A DNA stretch of 64,000 bases from Streptomyces sp. NBC_00654 (GTDB lineage Bacteria; Actinomycetota; Actinomycetes; Streptomycetales; Streptomycetaceae): NCBI RefSeq assembly GCF_026341775.1, contig NZ_JAPEOB010000001.1:3286001-3350000 (forward strand), given 5' to 3'. A model generated the notes under the pieces. That model did not search any database and was not told where the DNA came from. It saw only the letters and a program-made list of their open reading frames with translations. Position 1 is the first letter of the stretch. Each line of letters opens with the position of its first letter. The position numbers and the translations under genes are program-made. Shown here piece by piece: positions 26,382 through 34,433 of the stretch.

Positions 26382-27397
26382 ACGTGACCCGACCACTCCG
26401 CAAGGCCGCACTCCCCGCCCTCCTCACGGCCACCGCGCTGCTCGCGCTCCCCGGATGCGGCACATCCGGGGACGACGGCGCCACCGGCTCCGGTGCGGGC
26501 AGCACGGTCACCGTGCGCATCCCCGACCCCGGGAACTCCGGAGTGCTCGCCCTCGGCAAGAAGGACGGCAGCCTCGACAAGGCGCTGGGCAAGGTGGGCG
26601 CCAAGGTGCGGTGGACCGGCAGCGCCGGTCCCTTCGCCCCGGCCGCCCAGGCGATGAACGCCGACCAGCTCGACATCGCCACCGGCTCCATCACCTCCGG
26701 CATCACCTCGCTCGCCCAGCGCCCCGGCTTCAAGTTCTTCACCGCCGTCGCCCCGGACGCGGCGGGCGAGGGCATCCTCGTCCGCGACGGCTCCGGCATC
26801 GAGTCCGTCGCCGACCTCGTCGGCCGGAAGGTCGCCGTCAACCAGGGCGGCACCGGCGAGTACCTGCTGCTCAAGGCCCTCGCCAAGGCGGGCATCCCGG
26901 CCGACCGGGTGGAGCGCGTCTATCTGCGCCCCGACCAGACCGCCGCCGTCTTCAACGCGGGCAAGGTCGACGCCTGGGCCGTCTGGGCCACCTACGCCGT
27001 CGCCGAGATCGGCAGCGGCAAGGCCCGCTTCGTCGCCGACGGCACCGCCATCGGCTCCGACAACTACAGCCTGAACGCCGTCCGTACGGACTTCGCCGAA
27101 CAGCACCCCGAAGTCGTCAAGGCCCTCTACCGGTACCTCCACGAGGCCAGCGCCGAGGAGAAGCGGGACCCGGCCGCCTATCTGAACGTCTTCACCGACG
27201 TCGGCCCCACCGCCGTCACCGGCAGGGCCAAGGAGGTCCAGACCGGCTTCACCGCCCAGGGCGGCACCGTCGACCCGATCGGCCCCGAGGACATCACCCG
27301 CTTCAAGGGCGTCGCCGCCTTCTACGCCGAGCAGAAGGTCACCAGGACCGAGGTCGACGTCGCGGCCCATCTCCTCGACATCGAGAAGCTGACATGA
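26378..27397 (+). CDS. Sulfonate/taurine-type ABC substrate-binding lipoprotein
   Basis: A 339-residue lipoprotein. The signal peptide ends in the lipobox LPGC (Cys at about residue 27), followed by a Gly/Ser/Asp linker and an SsuA/NMT1-like binding domain (about 45-335). Motifs include DLVGRKVAVNQGGTGEYLLLKALAKAG and NAGKVDAWAVWATYA. It would capture an organosulfur compound outside the cell and hand it to the permease at 27394. It overlaps the desulfinase gene and the permease gene by 4 nt at each end. Confidence 0.87.
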   Translation: MNVTRPLRKAALPALLTATALLALPGCGTSGDDGATGSGAGSTVTVRIPDPGNSGVLALGKKDGSLDKALGKVGAKVRWTGSAGPFAPAAQAMNADQLDIATGSITSGITSLAQRPGFKFFTAVAPDAAGEGILVRDGSGIESVADLVGRKVAVNQGGTGEYLLLKALAKAGIPADRVERVYLRPDQTAAVFNAGKVDAWAVWATYAVAEIGSGKARFVADGTAIGSDNYSLNAVRTDFAEQHPEVVKALYRYLHEASAEEKRDPAAYLNVFTDVGPTAVTGRAKEVQTGFTAQGGTVDPIGPEDITRFKGVAAFYAEQKVTRTEVDVAAHLLDIEKLT

Positions 27398-28221
27398 GCG
27401 ACACCGCGACCGCCCCGCTCGTCACCCCACGCCCGCAGGTGCGCCGACCCCGCGGCCGCACCTACTCCCTGACCGTCCGCGCACTGGGCCCCGTGGCCCT
27501 GCTCGCCCTGTGGTGGACGGCATCGGCGACCGGAGTCCTGACCGCGGACGTGCTGGCATCGCCCGCCGAGGTCATCCGCGCGGTGGGGGAGCTGTGGGGC
27601 GACGGACAGCTGCCCGACGCGCTCACCACCTCCCTGACCCGCTCGGGTCTGGGCCTGCTCATCGGACTGGCCGCCGGGCTCACCCTCGGCATCACCACCG
27701 GATTCACCCGGCTCGGCGACGAACTGCTCGACTCCTCGCTCCAGACCCTGCGCACCGTCCCGTTCCTCTCCCTGGTGCCGCTGTTCATGGTCTGGTTCGG
27801 CATCAACGAGACCGCCAAGATCCTGCTCATCGCCGTCGCCACCACCTTTCCGATGTACGTCTCGACATCGAGCGGCGTGCGCGACACCGACCCCAAACTC
27901 ATCGAGGCGATGCGCAGCTTCGGCATGAGCCGCCTCGGCATCGTCCGCGAGGTCGTCCTGCCCGGCGCCCTGCCGTCCCTGCTCGCCGGACTGCGCCTGT
28001 CGATGACGCTCAGCGTCATCGCGCTCATCGCCGCCGAGGAGATCAACGCCACCGAGGGCATCGGCTATCTGATGTCCCAGGCCCAGAGCTACGCACGCAC
28101 CGACATCCTCGCCGTCTGCATCCTCGTCTACGGCCTGCTGGGCCTGAGCGCCGACATCGCCGTACGGCTGCTGGAACGTGTCCTGATGCCCTGGCGTACC
28201 CCCCAGGGAGCCTCCCGATGA
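27394..28221 (+). CDS. ssuC: SsuC-type ABC transporter permease
   Basis: A 275-residue permease with about six hydrophobic segments. The cytoplasmic EAA loop, which contacts the ATPase, is EAMRSFGMSRLGIVREVVLPGALPSL (about residues 168-193). The family is nitrate/sulfonate/taurine-type importers. It overlaps both neighbours by 4 nt and belongs to the organosulfur operon. Confidence 0.88.
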   Translation: MSDTATAPLVTPRPQVRRPRGRTYSLTVRALGPVALLALWWTASATGVLTADVLASPAEVIRAVGELWGDGQLPDALTTSLTRSGLGLLIGLAAGLTLGITTGFTRLGDELLDSSLQTLRTVPFLSLVPLFMVWFGINETAKILLIAVATTFPMYVSTSSGVRDTDPKLIEAMRSFGMSRLGIVREVVLPGALPSLLAGLRLSMTLSVIALIAAEEINATEGIGYLMSQAQSYARTDILAVCILVYGLLGLSADIAVRLLERVLMPWRTPQGASR

Positions 28222-29012
28222 CCGGCCACGGGACGACCGCGCCCGCCGTACGCGTACGAGGACTGCGCCGGGTCTTCGGCGCCCGCGCCGTGCTCGACGG
28301 CCTCGAACTGGACATCGCCCGGGGCGAGTTCGTCGCACTGCTCGGGGCGAGCGGCAGCGGGAAGACCACCCTGCTGCGCATCCTGGGGGCCCTGGACCGC
28401 GCGGACGGGGGAGAGGTGCTGGTCCCCGAGGCCCGCACCGTCGTCTTCCAGGAACCCCGCCTCGTACCGTCCAAGAAGGTCCTCGCCAATGTGACCGTCG
28501 CCCTGCCGCGCGGCCGCTCCACGGACGGCCTGCGGGCGCTGGCCGAAGTCGGCCTCGAACGGCACGCCGAGGCCTGGCCCGCCACCCTCTCCGGAGGCGA
28601 GGCCCAGCGCGTCGCGCTCGCCCGCGCCCTGGTCCGGGAGCCCGAACTGCTGCTGCTGGACGAGCCGTTCGCCGCGCTGGACGCGCTGACCCGGCTGAAG
28701 ATGCAGGACCTGGTCGGTGAGCTGTGCCGCAGGCACCGCCCCGCCGTGCTCCTCGTCACCCATGACGTCGACGAGGCGGTACGGCTGGCCGACCGGGTCG
28801 CCGTCCTGCGCGACGGCCGGCTCGTCACGGACGAACCGGTCGCCGTCGGCCGGCCGCGCGAACCGGGCGACCCCGCGTTCGCCGGGCTGCGCAGACGCCT
28901 GCTCCACGACCTCGGGGTCGAAACGCCCCCGGCCAAGTCCCCGGCCCCGCCCTCCGCGCCCGCCGCCGGTCCCGCGCCGGCTCCCGAACATGCCGAAATC
29001 GGAGTGATCTGA
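28218..29012 (+). CDS. ssuB: SsuB-type ABC transporter ATPase
   Basis: A 264-residue ATPase. Walker A is GASGSGKT (about 43-50), the signature is LSGGEAQR, Walker B is LLLLDEPFAALD, and the switch His is in VTHDVDEA. The short spacing between Walker A and the Q-loop (FQEPRL) is typical of SsuB/TauB. The last 35 residues are a Pro/Ala-rich extension not needed for ATPase function. The stop is directly followed by the ATG of the next gene. Confidence 0.9.
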   Translation: MTGHGTTAPAVRVRGLRRVFGARAVLDGLELDIARGEFVALLGASGSGKTTLLRILGALDRADGGEVLVPEARTVVFQEPRLVPSKKVLANVTVALPRGRSTDGLRALAEVGLERHAEAWPATLSGGEAQRVALARALVREPELLLLDEPFAALDALTRLKMQDLVGELCRRHRPAVLLVTHDVDEAVRLADRVAVLRDGRLVTDEPVAVGRPREPGDPAFAGLRRRLLHDLGVETPPAKSPAPPSAPAAGPAPAPEHAEIGVI

Positions 29013-29906
29013 ATGACCGTCACCATCGGTGTCCACAGCAGCAACCCGTCCCTGTTCCACCTGTACCACCTCTCCCGGCTGGGCTTCGCCCAGGAGGAGC
29101 TGGCCCCGCTCGGGGAGAGCGTCGTCTTCCACCCGTACACCAACGGCGTCCGCACCGGCGAACTCCTCACCCGGGGCGTCATCGACTTCGGCGGCACCGG
29201 CTCCACCCCGCCCGTCACCGCCCAGGCGGCGGGCCACGACCTCGTCTACACCGCCGTCTCCGCCCCGCGCCCCGAGCACGGCGCGCTGCTCGTCCCCGAG
29301 GACAGCCCGGTCCGTACCGTCGCCGGCCTCAAGGGCGCGGTCGTCCACCTGGCGATCGGCTCCTGGCAGACCCACCTCATCGCCAAGGCGCTGGACGACG
29401 CCGGTCTCTCGTACGCCGACGACATCACCGCCCGACGGAGCTCGCCGGACAGCGAACAGCTCCTTCGCACCGGGGACATCGCCGCCTGGGTCGCCCAGGG
29501 CGCCGAGCTCGCCGCCGCGCGCCGCACCGGCGGGCTGCGCACCCTCGTGCGTACCGGCGACGTCATCACCGACCGGTCCGTGTTCTTCACCCGCCGCGAC
29601 TTCGCGGAGAGCAGGCCCGAGGTCGTCGAGGCGCTCCACCGGGCCCTTCGGCGCGCGGACGACTGGGCCGCCGCCCACCCGCGCCGGGCCGCCGAGATCG
29701 CCGCCGCCGACCTGGGCGGCGAGGCCGACGACTGGGAGAGCGCGCTGCGTGCGCTGCCCTGGCGGATCGAGGCGGTGACGGAGGAATTCCTCGCCGAGCA
29801 GCAGGAGGCCGCCGACATCTTCCACCGCACCGGCTTCATCGAGCGGCCCGTGACCGTCGCCACGGCCGTCGCCCGCCCGTCCGGCGCCGCGACGAAGGCG
29901 GCCTGA
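29013..29906 (+). CDS. Signal-less SsuA-like binding protein
   Basis: A 297-residue protein clearly like aliphatic-sulfonate-binding SsuA (GVIDFGGTGSTPPVTAQAAGHDLVY and LVPEDSPVRTVAGLKG). It starts MTVTIGVHSSNP with no signal peptide or lipobox, and the ATG abuts the ssuB stop so nothing can precede it. It should therefore stay in the cytoplasm. It has no cysteine in the region of the DszB nucleophile, so it is not a second desulfinase. It may buffer or channel substrate to the monooxygenase encoded 5 nt downstream, or be an enzyme of unknown activity. Confidence 0.78.
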   Translation: MTVTIGVHSSNPSLFHLYHLSRLGFAQEELAPLGESVVFHPYTNGVRTGELLTRGVIDFGGTGSTPPVTAQAAGHDLVYTAVSAPRPEHGALLVPEDSPVRTVAGLKGAVVHLAIGSWQTHLIAKALDDAGLSYADDITARRSSPDSEQLLRTGDIAAWVAQGAELAAARRTGGLRTLVRTGDVITDRSVFFTRRDFAESRPEVVEALHRALRRADDWAAAHPRRAAEIAAADLGGEADDWESALRALPWRIEAVTEEFLAEQQEAADIFHRTGFIERPVTVATAVARPSGAATKAA

Positions 29907-29911
29907 GCGTC

Positions 29912-30985
29912 ATGCCGACCGAAGTCCTCTGGTACATCATCCCGCGCGAGGGCGCCTACCCCTGGGAGCCCGCGGGGCGCCGGCCCGTCGACCTCGGCTA
30001 TCTGAGCCGTCTCGCGGGTACGGTCGAACAGCTCGGCTACAGCGGTGCGCTGCTCGCCACCGACCTGTACGACGTCTGGCCGCTCGGCAGCGCGCTCGCC
30101 GCCTCCACCAGCACCCGGTTCAAGCCGCTGCTGGCCGTCCACCCGGGCCTGATCTCGCCGACCCTGCTGGCCAAGATGGCACTGAGCTTCGACACGCTGT
30201 TCGGCGGCAGGCTGCGCTTCAACGTGGTCAACGGCTCGACCAGGTCCCTCCAGGAGTACGGACTCCATGTGGAGCACGACGAGCGGTACGCACTGAGCGC
30301 CGAGTACTGGTCGATCGTGAAACGGCTGACCGCGGGCGAGGTCTTCGACCACCGGGGACGTTTCTACGACCTGAAGAACGCGGGCGCCTCCTTCCGTGAG
30401 CTGAGGCCCGTCCAGGACCCGCACATCCCGCTCTGGTTCGGCGGCTCCTCCGCGCCCGGCATCGAGATGGCGGCCGAACACGTCGATGTGTTCCTCACCT
30501 GGGGCGAACCTCCGCACCTGCTCAAGGAGAAGCTGGACCGGGTGCGCGCACGGGCCGCCGCGTACGGCCGCACGCTCCGCATCGGGCTGCGGCTCCACCT
30601 CATCGTCCGCGACACCGAGGACGAGGCCTGGGCGGCGGCCGACCGGCTCCTGGACGTCACCAGCGGGGCGACGTACGCACGGCAGCTCGGCGACCGGGCG
30701 GGGGAGGACGGCGTCGGCTGGCAGCGCCAGTTCCGCCAGCACGGCGGCAAGGTGCCCGCCAGGGCGCGGGAACTGGAGGTCCACCCCAACATGTGGCCGG
30801 GCATGAGCCTGTTCCGACCGGGTCCCGGCACCGCGGTGGTGGGGTCGACGGCCCAGGTCGTCGAACGGCTGCGGGAGTTCCAGGACCTCGGCGTCGACAC
30901 CTTCATCCTCTCGGGCAACCCGCTGCTGGAGGAGGCCTACCGGGTCGCGGAGACGGTGCTCCCGGCCCTCGGCGTACGCCGCTGA
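29912..30985 (+). CDS. SsuD-like FMNH2-dependent monooxygenase, divergent
   Basis: A 357-residue luciferase-like (LLM) monooxygenase of the SsuD family: RPVDLGYL near the start, LWFGGSSAPG, FLTWGEPPHLLKEKLDRVR, GLRLHLIV (the SsuD Arg226 and His228 equivalents) and NMWPGMSLFRPGPGTAVVG (the Arg297 loop). The protein has no cysteine, so SsuD Cys54 is missing. SsuD Tyr331 (LSGYP) is replaced by Asn (LSGNP). A flavin reductase partner is not encoded nearby. It probably oxygenates a sulfone or sulfonate; next to a desulfinase, sulfinate production is plausible. Last gene of the operon. Confidence 0.82.
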   Translation: MPTEVLWYIIPREGAYPWEPAGRRPVDLGYLSRLAGTVEQLGYSGALLATDLYDVWPLGSALAASTSTRFKPLLAVHPGLISPTLLAKMALSFDTLFGGRLRFNVVNGSTRSLQEYGLHVEHDERYALSAEYWSIVKRLTAGEVFDHRGRFYDLKNAGASFRELRPVQDPHIPLWFGGSSAPGIEMAAEHVDVFLTWGEPPHLLKEKLDRVRARAAAYGRTLRIGLRLHLIVRDTEDEAWAAADRLLDVTSGATYARQLGDRAGEDGVGWQRQFRQHGGKVPARARELEVHPNMWPGMSLFRPGPGTAVVGSTAQVVERLREFQDLGVDTFILSGNPLLEEAYRVAETVLPALGVRR

Positions 30986-31416
30986 GCCGAGGAGGAGGGC
31001 GACGCGCCGCCGCAATGCCTCGGCCGCCCCGGACGGCCGCGCCTACGCTGGCCGGCATGGCGTACACGCGGTCATCACCGGCTCGGGGCAGGACGGCCCG
31101 GCCCCGTCCGGCCCGTCCGGTCCGTCCGGACGGCCGGGACGGCCGGGACGCGGTCGTGACACCGGTCCGCGCGGGCGTGCGGGGGCAGCGCTTCACCCCT
31201 TCGGCCGAGCGCTTCCACGGTCGGCCGGAGGGCGCGGAACGCCCCTCCGCCCGGGGGCCCGTCCATCCCGCGCCGCCCGCCCGCCGCCCGGTCCGCGCCG
31301 TGCCCCCGGCCCCGCGCGGACTGCGGCTGTCCGTACCCGGTGCCAGACTCGGAGAGTCAGGAGAAAGACCGCGTATCAGGACGAGCGAGACAACGGGACT
31401 CGCTGAAGGAGCACAT
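30986..31416. other. Intergenic region with a large imperfect hairpin
   Basis: About 430 bp without a supported gene. 31106-31127 can pair with 31128-31149 (18 of 22 positions), a G+C-rich inverted repeat that may end the organosulfur transcript. The promoter of the VOC gene should lie in the last 100 bp, where AGGAGAAAGACC and TATCAG are the only A+T-richer stretches. Confidence 0.4.
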
Positions 31417-32217
31417 ATGCTCAGCCCCAGCTTCGTCGACGGCGCTCCCAACTGGATCGACCTCGGCACGCCCGATCTCGACGGTGCCACCGCCTTCTAC
31501 CGCGGCCTGTTCGGCTGGGACCTGCTCCCCGGGGGCCCGGAGACGGGCGGCTACGGGATGTACACGCTGGGCGGCCGCACGGCCGCCGGTGTGATGACGG
31601 TCCCCGACAGCGAGTCGAAGAGCGCGTGGTCGGTCTACTTCCAGACCTCCGACGCCTCCGCCACGGCCAGGAAGGTCGAGCAGGCGGGCGGCACCGTGCC
31701 GTTCGAGCCGATGGACGTCATGGAGTTCGGCCGCATGGCCGGCTTCAACGACAACGCCGGGGCGTATTTCGGTGTCTGGCAGCCGAAGGAGAATCCCGGG
31801 CTCGGCGTCATCCAGGACCCGGGCTCCTTCCTCTGGGCCGAGCTCTACACCCCGGACGTGCCCGCGGCCGCCGCGTTCTTCCGGAAGGTCTTCGGCTGGC
31901 GGACCGAGGAGATGCCGTTCGAGGGCAGCGACTACACGTACACCGTCCTGCGCACCGTCGGCACCGGACCCGACCTGGGCTTCGGTGGTCTCGTCCCCTT
32001 CGCGGACGCACCGGCCCAGGCGGCGCTGGGCCCGCACTGGCTGCCGTACTTCACGGTCGACGACGTCGATGCCACGGTGGCCGAGGCCGCACGGCTCGGC
32101 GGCAGGGAGACCCTGGCGGCCATGGACGTACCGGAGGTGGGCAGGATGGCGAATCTCGCCGACCCCTACGGTGCGGTCTTCGCGGTGATGAAGCCCGAGC
32201 CGAGACAGGCGGGCTGA
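31417..32217 (+). CDS. VOC (glyoxalase-fold) protein with two domains
   Basis: A 266-residue protein made of two glyoxalase/bleomycin-resistance (VOC) modules, about residues 8-125 (IDLGTPDLDGATAFYRGLFGWD) and 138-262 (AELYTPDVPAAAAFFRKVFGW). The arrangement is that of the mycobacterial CFP30B-type proteins. No substrate can be assigned. Its closest N-terminal part starts at ATG 31417, which is preceded by GAAGGAG; the frame upstream is not coding. It is transcribed alone. Confidence 0.83.
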   Translation: MLSPSFVDGAPNWIDLGTPDLDGATAFYRGLFGWDLLPGGPETGGYGMYTLGGRTAAGVMTVPDSESKSAWSVYFQTSDASATARKVEQAGGTVPFEPMDVMEFGRMAGFNDNAGAYFGVWQPKENPGLGVIQDPGSFLWAELYTPDVPAAAAFFRKVFGWRTEEMPFEGSDYTYTVLRTVGTGPDLGFGGLVPFADAPAQAALGPHWLPYFTVDDVDATVAEAARLGGRETLAAMDVPEVGRMANLADPYGAVFAVMKPEPRQAG

Positions 32218-32348
32218 CCGGCCGTAGCACCGGGACACCGGGGCGGGCGCACACGCGACGTCCGTCCCGGGCCCGGTCCGCCCGTGCTGTCCCCCTGATT
32301 GATGAATCGTTGATCGGTCGTTTATCGCGACCGGGCACCGTGGGGCCC

Positions 32349-32603
32349 ATGCTGATCAACACCGTGACCGACGACGCGCTCGCCTGGCAGGAGACCGCGC
32401 TGTGCGCGCAGGCCGGGCCCGAGTTCTTCTTCCCGGCCCCGGGCAGCTCGACGCGCGAGGCCAAGCAACTGTGCAACGCCTGCGAGGGACGGGTGGCCTG
32501 CCTGGAGTACGCACTCGCCAACGACGAGCGGTTCGGCGTCTGGGGCGGCCTCTCCGAGAAGGAGCGCGAGCACCTGCGCAGAGTCGGTCGCGACAGGGCC
32601 TGA
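32349..32603 (+). CDS. WhiB-family iron-sulfur transcription regulator
   Basis: An 84-residue WhiB-like protein. Four cluster-binding cysteines are visible: C19, C42, C45 and C51 (C-x22-C-x2-C-x5-C), followed by the GVWGG turn (63-67) and a basic C-terminus. The middle (STREAK, CLEYALANDERFGVWGGLSE) is very close to Streptomyces WhiB, so it is a WhiB paralogue that probably binds the primary sigma factor. The ATG follows GTGGGGCCC; an upstream extension is not supported. The upstream A+T-rich stretch (TTGATGAATCGTTGATCGG) may be its promoter. Confidence 0.9.
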   Translation: MLINTVTDDALAWQETALCAQAGPEFFFPAPGSSTREAKQLCNACEGRVACLEYALANDERFGVWGGLSEKEREHLRRVGRDRA

Positions 32604-32710
32604 CGCGGGCCCCGTACGCACCCCCGTACGCACTCACGCACTCCCCTACGTATCCCTGTACATATTCATGAGGACGCGGCGGTAACTGTTCGTTAGTATC
32701 TGCCCTACGC

Positions 32711-32782
32711 CCGGATGTAGCGCAGAGGCAGGCGCACCGGTCTCCAGAACCGGACACATCGGTTCGAATCCGGTTGTCCGGG
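32711..32782 (+). tRNA. tRNA-Trp (CCA), atypical
   Basis: A 72-nt cloverleaf. The acceptor is 32711-32717 with 32775-32781, with two G-U wobbles at the inner end. The D-arm is GCGC-AGAGGCAG-GCGC. The anticodon stem CCGGT/ACCGG holds the loop CTCCAGA, anticodon CCA. The T-arm is ATCGG-TTCGAAT-CCGGT, and the discriminator is G, as in bacterial tRNA-Trp. The variable loop is only 4 nt and no CCA is encoded (CGG follows). A TAGTAT box at 32694-32699 lies upstream. The sequence is unlike ordinary actinobacterial tRNA-Trp, so it is likely an extra copy. Confidence 0.75.
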
Positions 32783-32800
32783 CGGACCGGCTCCCCTCGG

Positions 32801-32873
32801 GGCCCCGTAGCGCAGAGGCAGACGCGTCCGTATGGCATACGGAAGGACGCCGGTTCGAATCCGGCGGGGGTCA
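32801..32873 (+). tRNA. tRNA-Ala (GGC), atypical
   Basis: A 73-nt cloverleaf 18 nt after the tRNA-Trp. The anticodon stem TCCGT/ACGGA encloses ATGGCAT, anticodon GGC. The T-arm is GCCGG-TTCGAAT-CCGGC. The acceptor 32801-32807 pairs with 32866-32872 with a G-U at 2-71 and a mismatch at 7-66; the usual alanine identity pair G3-U70 is absent. The D-stem is weak (one mismatch). The discriminator is A. The D-arm TAGCGCAGAGGCAG is shared with the tRNA-Trp, so the two are related by duplication. The SDR start codon is only 17 nt downstream. Confidence 0.65.
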
Positions 32874-32889
32874 CGGGGGGAGCAGGACG

Positions 32890-34341
32890 ATGGATCCGCA
32901 CGCGGCGGCAGGGGACCGTGACCGCACGGACGGGGGCGGCGCTCGCGCGACCGGGCACCGGGACGCGGACGAGGCCGGGCACCGCCGTCCGGTCACCGGC
33001 ACGCGGGTCACCGATCAGGAGCTGGCGGACTTCAGCCGGCTCGTCGGGCGGCTCCGCGCGCTTCGGGCCGATGACCCGGTCCGGCTCCGTGCCGAGCAGG
33101 TCGCCGCCTCGTTCACCCGCGACGGCCGGGTCAAACGCCGCAAGGCGCTCGGCGACCGGAGCGCCGACGCGGACGCCGCCGTCGTCTCGGCCACCGCGAC
33201 GGGCGCCCTCGGACGGCGTGAGGACGCGCCCCTGGCCACGCCGCCCGACGACTCCGCTCCCGCGGGTGTGCTGAACCGCTCGCACCGCTGCTACGTCTGC
33301 AAGTCGCCCTACCGGCAGGTCGATTCCTTCTACCACCGCCTCTGCCCGGACTGTTCGGCGCGGAACCGGGCCCGCCGGCGGCTCTCCACCGACCTGTCCG
33401 GACGCCGGGCCCTGCTCACCGGAGGCCGTGTCAAGATCGGCTTCCAGCTGGCGCTGATGATGCTCAGGGACGGTGCCGAACTCCTCGTCACCACCCGCTT
33501 CCCGCACGACCTGCTGCGCCGGTTCCGGGCCGTGGACGACAGCCCGGAATGGTTCGGCCGGCTGACCGTGCTCGCTGTGGACCTCCGCGACCCGCGCCAG
33601 GTCCTCGGGCTCTGCGAGCGTCTCAGGGCAGCCGGTGAACCCCTCGACATCCTGGTCAACAACGCGGCGCAGACCGTACGGCGGCCACCCGGGGCCTACG
33701 CCCTGCTCACCGCGGGAGAGCGGGGGGCGTTGCCGCCCGGGGTGATCGGCGCGCCCGGCTACGCGCCGATGGCCGCCGTCGAGGGCCCGTCCGCCCGCGG
33801 CGCCCTCGCCCTCCTGCTGCCCGACGCCGACGAGGCGGGGCTGCTGCCGGACACCGCACCCGTCAACTCCTGGTCCGCGCGCATCGGTTCGATCGATCCC
33901 GCCGAACTCCTGGAGACCCAGCTGGTCAACGCGCTGGCGCCCGCGCTGCTCTGCGACCGGCTGCTGCCGCTTCTGCTGGCCGCGCCGGCGCCGCGCCGCT
34001 ACATCATCAATGTGACGGCGGTGGAAGGGCGGTTCGCGGTGCGCAACAAGACGGGCGGACATCCGCACACCAACATGGCCAAGGCCGCGCTGAACATGCT
34101 CACCCGCACCAGCGGTGCCGAACTCGCCGCGCAGGGCGTGCACATGTGCGCCGTGGACACCGGTTGGATCACGGACGAGAACCCGGCGCCGAAGAAGCAC
34201 AGGCTCGCCGCCGGAGGCTTCCGTACCCCGTTGGACATCGTCGACGGAGCGGCCCGCGTCTACGACCCGATCGTGCGGGGCGAGGCCGGATCGCCCCTGT
34301 CCGGCGTCTTCCTCAAGGACTACGAGGTGGCGGCGTGGTGA
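32890..34341 (+). CDS. SDR-type Rossmann protein with N-terminal zinc knuckle
   Basis: A 483-residue protein. The N-terminal 130 residues are mostly charged or disordered, followed by a zinc-finger-like segment C-x2-C-x16-C-x2-C (CYVCKSPY... CPDC). A short-chain dehydrogenase/reductase domain follows (about 160-480): nucleotide motif TGGRVKIG, then NNAAQT in place of NNAG. The usual YxxxK catalytic pair is TNMAK, so the Tyr is replaced by Thr. It may bind NAD(P) but not act as a classical reductase. GGGGGGAGCAGG precedes the ATG, just after the tRNA-Ala, so a joint transcript is possible. Function unknown. Confidence 0.78.
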   Translation: MDPHAAAGDRDRTDGGGARATGHRDADEAGHRRPVTGTRVTDQELADFSRLVGRLRALRADDPVRLRAEQVAASFTRDGRVKRRKALGDRSADADAAVVSATATGALGRREDAPLATPPDDSAPAGVLNRSHRCYVCKSPYRQVDSFYHRLCPDCSARNRARRRLSTDLSGRRALLTGGRVKIGFQLALMMLRDGAELLVTTRFPHDLLRRFRAVDDSPEWFGRLTVLAVDLRDPRQVLGLCERLRAAGEPLDILVNNAAQTVRRPPGAYALLTAGERGALPPGVIGAPGYAPMAAVEGPSARGALALLLPDADEAGLLPDTAPVNSWSARIGSIDPAELLETQLVNALAPALLCDRLLPLLLAAPAPRRYIINVTAVEGRFAVRNKTGGHPHTNMAKAALNMLTRTSGAELAAQGVHMCAVDTGWITDENPAPKKHRLAAGGFRTPLDIVDGAARVYDPIVRGEAGSPLSGVFLKDYEVAAW

Positions 34342-34433
34342 CCCCCGGGACGCCGCCCCCATGGACGGGGCAGCTCGTGGATACGGTGCGTAAACCTCTG
34401 GGGTGATCCTGTCCGGCACGGCAGAATCACCCC

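Noticed and set aside
29013..29906. Second DszB-like desulfinase in the operon
   Set aside because: No cysteine or His/Arg pattern matching the DszB active site; it resembles SsuA instead.
31057..31416. Upstream extension of the VOC protein from about 31057
   Set aside because: The frame is Arg/Pro/Gly shadow sequence with no family match; the ATG at 31417 has a good ribosome binding site.
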